Assembly (NCBI RefSeq): GCF_015160855.1
Contig: NZ_CP063373.1
Span: 868,001-932,000, forward strand
Direction of reading: 5' to 3'
DNA length: 64,000 bases
Source of the DNA: Streptomyces ferrugineus
Lineage (GTDB): Bacteria > Actinomycetota > Actinomycetes > Streptomycetales > Streptomycetaceae
Position numbers and translations under genes: made by a program. This document shows, in pieces, positions 21,681-28,574 of this stretch. The stretch's first letter is position 1. Every line of letters starts with the position of its first letter. The notes under the pieces are model-generated. The model was not told the DNA's origin. It saw only the letters and a list, made by a program, of their open reading frames with translations, and searched no databases.

Positions 21681-22813
21681 GCTGGTCGCGCGGCACGATC
21701 GGCGCCGCCGTCTCCGTCAACCTCGCCCTGTACGGCCTCACGGCCCCCTTCGCCGCCGCCCTGATGGACCGCTTCGGCATCCGGCGGGTGGTCGCCGTCG
21801 CGCTGAGCGTGATCGCGCTCGGCTCGGGACTGACGTACTGGATGACGGCGGCCTGGCAACTGCTGCTGTGCTGGGGCCTGCTGGTGGGCCTCGGCACCGG
21901 ATCCATGGCGCTGGCCTTCGCCGCGACCGTCACCAACCGCTGGTTCACCGAGCGCCGCGGCCTGGTCACCGGCATCCTCACCGCCGCCTCGGCCTCCGGC
22001 CAGCTCATCTTCCTGCCGGTGCTGTCCTGGATGGTCGAGGAGCACAGCTGGCGCCCGGCCGCCATCACGGTCGCCCTCGCCGCCCTCGCGGTCGTCCCCT
22101 TCGTCTGGCTGCTGCTGCGCGACCACCCGGCCGACGTGGGCCTGAAACCGTACGGCGCGCAGGAGTTCGTACCGAAGCCGCCGCCCGCGCGCGGCGCCGC
22201 CCGCCGGGCCGTCACCGTCCTGTTCTCGGCGGCCCGCACCGGCCCCTTCTGGCTGCTGGCCGGCACCTTCGCGATCTGCGGCGCCTCCACCAACGGCCTC
22301 ATCCAGACCCACTTCGTGCCCGCCGCCCACGACCACCACATGCCCATCACCACCGCCGCCTCACTGCTCGCGGTCATCGGCGTGTTCGACGTCGTCGGCA
22401 CCATCGCCTCCGGCTGGCTCACCGACCGTTTCGAGCCGCGCCGCCTGCTCGCCGTCTACTACGCCCTGCGCGGCATCTCTCTCCTCTTCCTGCCGATGCT
22501 GCTCGCCCCGTCGGTCCGCCCGCCGATGCTGTTCTTCATCGTCTTCTACGGCCTCGACTGGGTCGCCACCGTCCCGCCCACCGTCGCCCTGTGCCGTGAG
22601 CAGTACGGCGACGACAGCGCGATCGTCTTCGGCTGGGTCCTCGCCTCCCATCAGGTCGGCGCCGCGCTGGTGGCCTTCCTCGGCGGAGTCGCGCGGGACG
22701 TCTTCGGCGCGTACGACGTGGTCTGGTACGCGTCGGGTGCGCTGTGCGCGGCGGCGGCGCTGATGTCGCTGGTGATCCGGCGGCGTACGGCGCCCGCACT
22801 GGCCGTGTCCTGA
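21677..22813 (+). pseudogene. 3' part of the split MFS transporter gene
   Basis: 378 host codons from Phe 21677 (shared with the 5' part) to the stop. It encodes the remaining membrane helices of a 12-helix MFS carrier with the loop-2 motif (D-R-F-G-I-R-R, here M-D-R-F-G-I-R-R). The sequence type is of the OFA/monocarboxylate group. An in-frame ATG 21596 lies in element DNA and would add 27 foreign residues and lack the first helix, so a working protein is unlikely. Joined to 9445-9636 it gives about 441 residues with intact frame. Confidence 0.88.
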
Positions 22814-22833
22814 ACCCACCCGCAAGGAAAGGG

Positions 22834-23016
22834 ATGTTCGGGACACTCGGCATGGTTCTCGGCGGCGTGGTCTTCATGCCCGCCCACCGGCTGGCCTGCG
22901 AGGACACCGGACCGCTGTGGCGCGGCGACATCCCCAACGCGCGCCAACTCACGGACGCGGCGAGGAAGGCGCAGGCGGCTTTTCCCCAGAGTCAGGCGGC
23001 CCGTTCAGTGCGGTGA
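22834..23016 (+). CDS. unknown 60-residue protein downstream of the MFS gene
   Basis: ATG 22834 follows AAGGAAAGGG. A hydrophobic first 20 residues (L-G-M-V-L-G-G-V-V-F-M-P) then a charged helical part (D-I-P-N-A-R-Q-L-T-D-A-A-R-K-A). It may be a small partner of the transporter. It overlaps the convergent lipoprotein gene end by 12 bases. Family not recognised. Confidence 0.45.
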   Translation: MFGTLGMVLGGVVFMPAHRLACEDTGPLWRGDIPNARQLTDAARKAQAAFPQSQAARSVR

Positions 23017-23739
23017 CGGTTTCGGGTCCAGGGCGTTGCCGACGGTGCAGCCGCCCTCACCGGGCATCCTGTGGATTCGCGGCGGCACCCACACCTCGGT
23101 GGCGCCGGGGTCCACGCGGGCGAGAAGGCAGTCCTGCGGGTCGAAGCCGTTGCCCTTGACCAACAGGAGAACGCCGACCCGTCCGCCGTCCGCCTTCACC
23201 TCGGTTCGGATCGCCGGATGCAGGTCCAGGGCGGCGAGCGTACGGCGCACCTCGGCCTCGTCCACCCGGCCGCCCTCCGGCACCCGGGGAAGTCTCGCGC
23301 GGAGCTCCTCGTACGGCAGCCGGGGCGGTTCGGGTGGCGGGGCGAAGGTCAGCGGAGGGCTGTCCGGGCAGTCCACGTCACGGGGATCCGCACGCCACTC
23401 CGACTTGGGCGACACCCGCAGCGCGAAACAGCGCCGCACGACGACCTCTTCAGGGTCGAGCCATCCGTCGTAGGCCAAGCCGGACGTGCGGACGACCACG
23501 TCGACGCCGTCCCCGTCGTGTGTCGAGGTACCCGTCATCCGCAGTACCTCCACCCCGTCGATCCCGGAAGCGGAGCGCCCGACCTCCTCCGCCGTGCGCG
23601 GACGCTGGCCGTAGAGCCGCTCGCCCGCCTTCCTGGCCACCTCCCGTGCGGTGTCCGTCGCCTCGTCCTCGGTGGACTCCACCACTCCGCAGCCGACGGT
23701 GAACAGCAACAGCGGGGCGAGCAGCAGCAGTCGGCGCAT
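23005..23739 (-). CDS. putative lipoprotein
   Basis: 244 residues. Signal peptide L-L-L-L-A-P-L-L-L-F-T-V-G-C with the lipobox Cys at 17, so it is probably anchored on the outer face of the membrane. The mature part is acidic with a Pro-rich segment (F-A-P-P-P-E-P-P-R-L-P) and four more Cys (R-R-C, V-D-C, Q-D-C, G-G-C) likely forming two disulphides. No domain recognised. Confidence 0.7.
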   Translation of the reverse strand: MRRLLLLAPLLLFTVGCGVVESTEDEATDTAREVARKAGERLYGQRPRTAEEVGRSASGIDGVEVLRMTGTSTHDGDGVDVVVRTSGLAYDGWLDPEEVVVRRCFALRVSPKSEWRADPRDVDCPDSPPLTFAPPPEPPRLPYEELRARLPRVPEGGRVDEAEVRRTLAALDLHPAIRTEVKADGGRVGVLLLVKGNGFDPQDCLLARVDPGATEVWVPPRIHRMPGEGGCTVGNALDPKPSPH

Positions 23740-24060
23740 GCGTCCACCCTTCCGGCGCCGCGCACGGCGGGCAACCGCTCGCGTACTCGGACCGGCGTGG
23801 GCGATCGTACTCAGCCGGTGCGGCGACCGGACGCGGATCGCACCCCGTGAGGCTCCGGCGGCCGCTCGACGACGGCTACCGGAGTCTCACGAACGAGCGG
23901 TGTCCAGTCGCACGTGTTGCGTCGGTGATTTCGATGGTCCCGCTGCTGCGGGCGCCGCCGATGAAGCGCAGGGCCTGGGTGAGCGTCACAGCCAACCCAT
24001 CCGTGCGGCCCTTCTCGCCTGACGAGCCGATCGCGACCACCACCACTACTCACAACGTCC
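23740..24060. other. mostly non-coding; one weak small frame
   Basis: No clear gene. A 56-codon minus-strand frame at 23876-24046 begins with GTG runs and contains the plausible peptide V-T-L-T-Q-A-L-R-F-I-G-G-A. It may be a remnant of a larger gene or chance. No promoter or hairpin stands out. Confidence 0.3.
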
Positions 24061-24246
24061 CTACGACTGGGCCGGCCAGACCAGCGCCTGCGCGACGATG
24101 ACGCTCTCACCGTTGAAGGTGACGGCGGGGCCTTCGTGCAGTTCGTAGCCAAGACCGATCGCCTCGCTCACACGCCGGCAGAACGTGGCGTCGTCCGCTC
24201 CGGTCAGGACTCGGTAGATGGGCAGTCCGTCTGGTGGTGTGCTCAT
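24061..24246 (-). CDS. DUF1737-like small protein
   Basis: 61 residues from ATG 24246. The pattern Y-R-V-L-T-G-x-D-D-A-T-F-C-R-R-V-S-E-A-I-G-L-G-Y-E-L-H-E-G-P-A-V-T-F matches the short DUF1737 domain, which has no known activity. The ribosome site is weak. Divergent from the acetyltransferase at 24362, 115 bases away. Confidence 0.7.
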   Translation of the reverse strand: MSTPPDGLPIYRVLTGADDATFCRRVSEAIGLGYELHEGPAVTFNGESVIVAQALVWPAQS

Positions 24247-24361
24247 GAGGAGAGGGTCCCAGAAACTGCCTGCTGAAGGTGCGTTCCATGCATCAAGACC
24301 ATCAAGCCCGGCAGCGAATCTCGGATGCGGCGCGGCACCGTTCCGTGGTGGGATGCGCCGC

Positions 24362-25207
24362 ATGAGCGACTCGCTGCGTGCCCGCATCGAGCAGTACTAC
24401 GCCACCGTGCCGTTGCTGTTCGCCGATGCCGAAGAGTTCGGGTCGTTACGGCTGTTCGTACGAAGGGAACCAGGTGCCCCGTATTACGGCGGGCCCAGTC
24501 ATGCCCAGCCCACTGCAGACGGCGCGTCGTCCGTTACTGCTACCGACATCGCTCGAGTGCGGGCCCGGCAGCGCGAACTCGGTGTGCCGGAGGCTTTCGA
24601 GTGGCTGGCCGAGGCGGCGCCCGCGCTGCGTTCCCGGATCGAGGCGGCGGGTCTGCCAGTGGCGGAACGCCCGCTGATGGCTCTGGATCCGCACCACCCG
24701 GTTCGGCTGCCGCCGTTGCCCGAGGGGTTGACGCTTCGTGTGCTGGAAGCCGACGACCCCGCGCTGCCCGCAGCCCTCGCCCTGCCCCGCCTGGCCTTCG
24801 CAGACGAGGGCACCATGGCGGGCTCGGTGGGGCGTAAGGAACTATCGGTCGTGGCCGAGGAGATGACGGCGGACGGCACGGTGGCAGCGATTCGCCCTGT
24901 GATCCGCGCCGGGCACAAAACGCTCGTCGCCGCCCTCGCCTCTGACGGCACCCCACTGGCCGTCGGTCACTACCACCCGGCGAGCGGTACCACCGAGATC
25001 GGCGGCATCGGCACTCTTCCCGTCGCCCGCCGCCAGGGTCTCGCCGCGGCTGTCACGGCGGCCCTGGTCGCCCACGCGCTCGAGGCCGGGGTGAAGACCG
25101 TCTTCCTCGCCTACGCGCGGGACGCCGTCGCTCGCATCTACGCACGCCTGGGATTCCGCCCTGTCGGCAGCATCCTTCTGATCGCCAACCAACCCGCGCG
25201 ATCGTAG
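24362..25207 (+). CDS. GNAT-family N-acetyltransferase (two-part)
   Basis: About 281 residues from ATG 24362; ATG 24353 is an alternative. The C-terminal 130 residues form the GNAT fold, with motif A seen as I-G-G-I-G-T-L-P-V-A-R-R-Q-G-L-A-A-A (acetyl-CoA pyrophosphate loop R-x-x-G-x-A) and motif B as Y-A-R-L-G-F. The N-terminal half is a degenerate GNAT-like domain. Substrate unknown. Confidence 0.82.
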   Translation: MSDSLRARIEQYYATVPLLFADAEEFGSLRLFVRREPGAPYYGGPSHAQPTADGASSVTATDIARVRARQRELGVPEAFEWLAEAAPALRSRIEAAGLPVAERPLMALDPHHPVRLPPLPEGLTLRVLEADDPALPAALALPRLAFADEGTMAGSVGRKELSVVAEEMTADGTVAAIRPVIRAGHKTLVAALASDGTPLAVGHYHPASGTTEIGGIGTLPVARRQGLAAAVTAALVAHALEAGVKTVFLAYARDAVARIYARLGFRPVGSILLIANQPARS

Positions 25208-25236
25208 GCCCGCTGGCTGGTTACTCACCGGCATGC

Positions 25237-25824
25237 CTATGGCTCGGTGCACGGTTCTTTCGGCAAGGAGGCGGCGGCGGACTGGGCCGGTCCGGTTCCG
25301 GGGGCCACGTAGCAGATGGCTTCGATGTGCTGCCCGTTGCCGTAGCGGTGCATGGTCCCTCCGGTCCTGAGCCAACCGAGGCGCTCGTAAAGGCGTAGGG
25401 CGGCGGTGTCCTTGACCATGACGTCCAGTACGAGGCGGCGGTTGTGGCTCAGCCCATAGTCCATGGCTGTCATGACAAGTCGCTCGCCCACGGTGCGCCC
25501 GCGCGCGTCCCTGACGACGAAGAGGCGGGCCAGCACCCCGATGCGGTGCTCGTCGGCTCCGCTCTGTTCGGTCCACAGGGAGACCGCGCCCTCGCCGCGT
25601 GGCCGCATCACCGCCACGTGGCCGACGATCCGCCGTCCTGACTCCGCGACCCAGGAGGCCAGTACCTCGTCCGATCGCAGCCAAGCCTCTGGGTGGGCCA
25701 CGCCCTCGACCGGGTAGCCGTCGGTGGCGTGCACGTCGGTCAGCGCGGCGGCCGCGCCGGGGAGGTCGCTGTCCTCGAAGGGACGGATGACAATGTTCTC
25801 CACACCGGTCTCCTCGTTCTCCAT
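25237..25824 (-). CDS. GNAT-family N-acetyltransferase
   Basis: 195 residues. Acetyl-CoA motif V-R-D-A-R-G-R-T-V-G-E-R-L-V (about 113-126) and the L-Y-E-R-L-G-W motif near 150. The first eight residues (M-E-N-E-E-T-G-V-E-N) repeat loosely, and an alternative start is the second possible codon; the ribosome site is AAGGAGAC. Gene ends near the other acetyltransferase on the opposite strand, with only 29 bases between. Substrate unknown. Confidence 0.82.
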   Translation of the reverse strand: MENEETGVENIVIRPFEDSDLPGAAAALTDVHATDGYPVEGVAHPEAWLRSDEVLASWVAESGRRIVGHVAVMRPRGEGAVSLWTEQSGADEHRIGVLARLFVVRDARGRTVGERLVMTAMDYGLSHNRRLVLDVMVKDTAALRLYERLGWLRTGGTMHRYGNGQHIEAICYVAPGTGPAQSAAASLPKEPCTEP

Positions 25825-25849
25825 ACCGGTCTCCTTGTGAGCTCGGTGT

Positions 25850-26108
25850 TCACTCCACGGGCAGTTCGTAGAGCAGGCCGGTCAGGTCGGCGCGGTGCAC
25901 GTATCTGGACACCTCGAAGGCCGTGCCCTCCTGGTCCAGGCTGGTGTGCAGGACTTCGATGACGGGGATGCCGGAGGGCAGGTTCAGCACTGTCGCTTCG
26001 GCCGGTGTCGGCATGCGCGCGGTGATCTCGTCCCGTACGCGGGTCATGACGTGGCCGAGTTCTTCGAGCCGGCCGTAGATACCGTCCTTGCCGGTCCTGG
26101 GCTTCGTC
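25850..26108 (-). pseudogene. remnant of a GntR/UTRA-family regulator
   Basis: About 85 codons of a UTRA ligand-binding domain remain (T-G-K-D-G-I-Y-G-R-L-E-E-L-G-H-V, V-I-E-V-L-H-T-S-L-D-Q-E-G, L-Y-E-L-P-V-E at the end). The frame runs upstream to a stop near 26175 but the N-terminal winged helix-turn-helix is missing, and the remaining 5' end runs into the promoter of the next gene. So it is a truncated relic without a DNA-binding domain. Confidence 0.65.
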
Positions 26109-26128
26109 AGCGGTGTGCCCCGCCAGAC

Positions 26129-26194
26129 TTTCCGTTGCGGAAATTGGAGACTTGCCGCACTGGAAACACTCCTCTAGTCTTTCCGTCATGGAAA
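26129..26194. promoter_or_regulatory. two TTTCC dyads ahead of the membrane protein/regulator operon
   Basis: TTTCCGTTGCGGAAA at 26129-26143 and TTTCCGTCATGGAAA at 26180-26194; 51 bases apart. Both are 15-bp dyads with TTTCC/GGAAA arms. The second overlaps the ATG of the 26188 gene. Probable operators of the winged-helix regulator encoded downstream. Confidence 0.65.
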
Positions 26195-26685
26195 CCAACG
26201 GAGACGTCATCCGGCCGACACCGCAGCAGGCCCGCGAGGCGCTGGCGGACGCCGAGCGGATCCACACCTCCACCACCGCCCTGTCCGCCACCCCGTGGCC
26301 GCTGTGGTTCACCACCGCGCTCACGCTGTACATAGCTGCCATCCCGCCGGTCTACGGTGGCCTGGCGGCGGCTTCCGAGTGGCTGCTGCCCAAGGTCGCC
26401 TGGGCCGTCATCGTGGCGGTGATGAACGTCGTCTACTTGGCGCTCTTCGCCGCTGCGGCCCGCTCCTGGCAGCGGAAGACCGGCGTCGCGCTGCGCCTGG
26501 ATGTGCTGCCCAAGCGTGTCACCGTGCCGATGGCCGTCGGATTGCCCGCGCTGCTGGTGGGATCGGCGATCGCCTTTCGCGCCACCGGCGAGCCGGTGTG
26601 GCTGTTCGCCGCCTCCGCCGTGGGCGCCGCGGTATCGATCGCCTTCCACCTCGCCTTCAGTCGTCTGCACCGGAAGAACTCGTGA
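26188..26685 (+). CDS. small membrane protein of unknown function
   Basis: 165 residues from ATG 26188. Four predicted membrane helices: L-W-F-T-T-A-L-T-L-Y-I-A-A-I, then W-A-V-I-V-A-V-M-N-V-V-Y-L-A-L-F, then V-G-L-P-A-L-L-V-G-S-A-I-A-F, then W-L-F-A-A-S-A-V-G-A-A-V. N- and C-termini are charged. Small proteins of this layout often pair with a winged-helix regulator gene in Streptomyces; the regulator's GTG overlaps this stop (GTGA). Function unknown. Confidence 0.75.
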   Translation: METNGDVIRPTPQQAREALADAERIHTSTTALSATPWPLWFTTALTLYIAAIPPVYGGLAAASEWLLPKVAWAVIVAVMNVVYLALFAAAARSWQRKTGVALRLDVLPKRVTVPMAVGLPALLVGSAIAFRATGEPVWLFAASAVGAAVSIAFHLAFSRLHRKNS

Positions 26686-26987
26686 GTCCCGACCCCGCCG
26701 ACCCCATGGATGGCTTCGACACCACCATCCACGCCCCCAACCGGCTGCGTATCTGCGCCCTGCTCGACACCGCAGGCGAAGCCGAGTTCGCCGTCGTCCA
26801 GCGAGAACTCGATGTCTCCGCGTCCGTGCTGAGCAAGCACGTCACCGTCCTGATGGACGCCGACTACGTCGAGCAGCGCAAGGCCGTCCGCGACACCCGT
26901 CAGCGCGTCTGGCTTCGGCTCACCCCGCGGGGCCGCGACGCCTACCAGGCGCATCTGGCCGCCCTGCGCGCCATCGTCGGCTCGTAA
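26682..26987 (+). CDS. winged-helix transcriptional regulator (ArsR/MarR-like, short)
   Basis: 101 residues. I-H-A-P-N-R-L-R-I-C-A-L-L and the recognition part V-S-A-S-V-L-S-K-H-V-T-V-L-M-D-A-D-Y-V, then a wing with K-A-V-R-D-T-R-Q-R-V-W, match the transcriptional-repressor family of short winged-helix proteins. Translationally coupled to the membrane protein upstream. Likely represses its own operon through the TTTCC dyads at 26129 and 26180. Confidence 0.82.
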   Translation: MSPDPADPMDGFDTTIHAPNRLRICALLDTAGEAEFAVVQRELDVSASVLSKHVTVLMDADYVEQRKAVRDTRQRVWLRLTPRGRDAYQAHLAALRAIVGS

Positions 26988-27059
26988 GGCTGTGCCCGGG
27001 CCGGTGTCGCCGAGCGCGGTCGGGGCGCGCATTTCACGATCACCTACTGGCGGACGCCC

Positions 27060-27671
27060 TTACAGAAACCGCCCTTTGTGGAACAGCAGCGGCCCCGCCT
27101 CGTCCCCGTCGCCGGCTCCCAGCGCGTCCACCCGCCCCACCACGATCAGATGGTCGCCCCCCGTGTGCACCGCGTGGACCGTGCAGTCGATCCAGGCGAG
27201 CGTGCCCGCAAGGCGGGGGGAGCTCGACGCGGGGGCCGCGTCGTACGCCACGTTCGCGAACTTGTCCGCCCCGCTCACCGCGAAGGCGCGGCACAGCTCG
27301 CCCTGGCCGGCGCTCAGGACGTTCACGCAGAAGACGCCCGCGCGGGCGATGCGCGGCCACGTCGTCGACGTACGGCCGACCATGAAGGCGACCAAGGGCG
27401 GGTCGAGGGAGAGGGAGGAGAAGGACTGGCAGGCGAAGCCGGCCGGGCCGTCCTCGCCGTCGCAGGCGGGCGCCGTGACAACCGTCACGCCGGTCGCGAA
27501 GTTCCCCAGGACGCGTCGGAATTCGGTCTGGTCCACCGGGGCGCGCTCGTCCTCGCGGACGCACCGCAGCTCCGGGCGGGGCAGAGCTTCGACGGGGGCC
27601 GGGGCCCTGGCCGATCCGAGGTAGCGGACGGCGGCGGCCGCCATCCCTGCGTGTCCCATCACGTTCCTCAT
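27060..27671 (-). CDS. flavin reductase-like FMN-binding protein (HsaB-like)
   Basis: 203 residues from ATG 27671 (or ATG 27659). The flavin-reductase fold is read from F-R-R-V-L-G-N-F-A-T-G-V-T-V-V-T (about 50-65), G-F-A-C-Q-S-F-S-S-L-S-L-D-P-P-L (flavin-contacting S-S-x-D-P-P, about 77-92) and D-C-T-V-H-A-V-H-T-G-G-D-H. Relatives supply reduced flavin to two-component monooxygenases such as the HsaAB steroid hydroxylase. Its ATG lies 6 bases from the recurrent dyad CTGACGATGCGTCAG, so it belongs to the shared regulon. No partner monooxygenase is adjacent. Confidence 0.85.
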   Translation of the reverse strand: MRNVMGHAGMAAAAVRYLGSARAPAPVEALPRPELRCVREDERAPVDQTEFRRVLGNFATGVTVVTAPACDGEDGPAGFACQSFSSLSLDPPLVAFMVGRTSTTWPRIARAGVFCVNVLSAGQGELCRAFAVSGADKFANVAYDAAPASSSPRLAGTLAWIDCTVHAVHTGGDHLIVVGRVDALGAGDGDEAGPLLFHKGRFL

Positions 27672-27676
27672 TGAAG

Positions 27677-27691
27677 CTGACGATGCGTCAG
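27677..27691. promoter_or_regulatory. regulon palindrome before the flavin reductase gene
   Basis: CTGACGATGCGTCAG, an exact match to the CTGACG-N3-CGTCAG consensus. It ends 6 bases ahead of the flavin reductase ATG (27671, minus strand). Confidence 0.75.
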
Positions 27692-27712
27692 ATAGGAAGG
27701 GCTGGAGACCGG

Positions 27713-28573
27713 TCAATGACCTCTGTACTCGGGGCTTCGCCGCTCCACGAAGCCGCGTACCCCTTCCCGCGCGTCCCGCGTCGTCATGTTGATCTCCTGC
27801 GCGGCCGCCTCCGCCGCAAAGGCGGTGGCCCGGTCGGAGTCGAGGGAGGCGTTCACGAGCTGCTTGGTGAGGGCGAGGGCTCGGGTGGGGCCGTTGGCCA
27901 GGCGCTCGGCCCACTCGCGGGCCGTCTTGTCCAGCTCCCCGTCCGGGACGACGCGGTTGACGAGGCCGAGTCGCTCCGCGTCGGTTGCGGTCAGCGCGTC
28001 GCCGAAGAACATCAGCTCCTTGGCGCGGTGGGGGCCGACGAGGCGGGGGAGGAGGTAGGCGCCGCCGCCGTCGGGGACGAGTCCGCGGCGTACGAACACC
28101 TCGATGAACCTGGCCGACTCCGCGGCCAGTACGAGGTCGCAGGCCAGCGCCAGATGCGCGCCGAGGCCGGCCGCGGTGCCGTTCACCGCCGCGATCACCG
28201 GCTTCTCGCAGTCCAGGACGGATGCGATGAGGCGCTGGGCGCCGAGCCGGATCGTACGGGCGACGTCACCGGCGACGCGCTCAGCGCCGTCGCTCGCCGT
28301 CCCCCGCAGGTCCGCGCCCGCGCAGAAACCGCGGCCCGTGCCGGTCAGCACCACGGCCCGGACGGCCGGATTCGCGGACGCGTCGGCCAGCAGTTGGATG
28401 AGGCGTTCTCGCTGGTCAGGGGTGATGGCGTTGAGGGCTTCGGGGCGGTTGAGGGTGATGCGGCGGACCTGATTGTCAGTGGTGTGCCGTACCAATGAAT
28501 CGACGGGCTCCACGGAGCTTCCGGATGGCCCATGGGAGGAATCAGGCATGTTCACTTCATCACCGGTATCCAT
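27713..28573 (-). CDS. enoyl-CoA hydratase/isomerase family protein
   Basis: 286 residues, crotonase fold. The first oxyanion-hole block is G-R-G-F-C-A-G-A-D-L near 81-90; the second, with the acid/base positions, is in A-A-V-N-G-T-A-A-G-L-G-A-H-L-A-L-A-C-D (about 125-143). Hydrates or isomerises an enoyl-CoA. It starts 1 base past the stop of the large acyl-CoA synthetase gene, in the same operon, and so is probably controlled by the dyads at 30833 and 30858. Confidence 0.9.
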   Translation of the reverse strand: MDTGDEVNMPDSSHGPSGSSVEPVDSLVRHTTDNQVRRITLNRPEALNAITPDQRERLIQLLADASANPAVRAVVLTGTGRGFCAGADLRGTASDGAERVAGDVARTIRLGAQRLIASVLDCEKPVIAAVNGTAAGLGAHLALACDLVLAAESARFIEVFVRRGLVPDGGGAYLLPRLVGPHRAKELMFFGDALTATDAERLGLVNRVVPDGELDKTAREWAERLANGPTRALALTKQLVNASLDSDRATAFAAEAAAQEINMTTRDAREGVRGFVERRSPEYRGH

Positions 28574-28574
28574 G

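Noticed and set aside
23876..24046. 56-codon minus-strand frame with a plausible peptide
   Set aside because: Starts with a GTG run and lacks a ribosome site; may be a relic, but not enough to call a gene.
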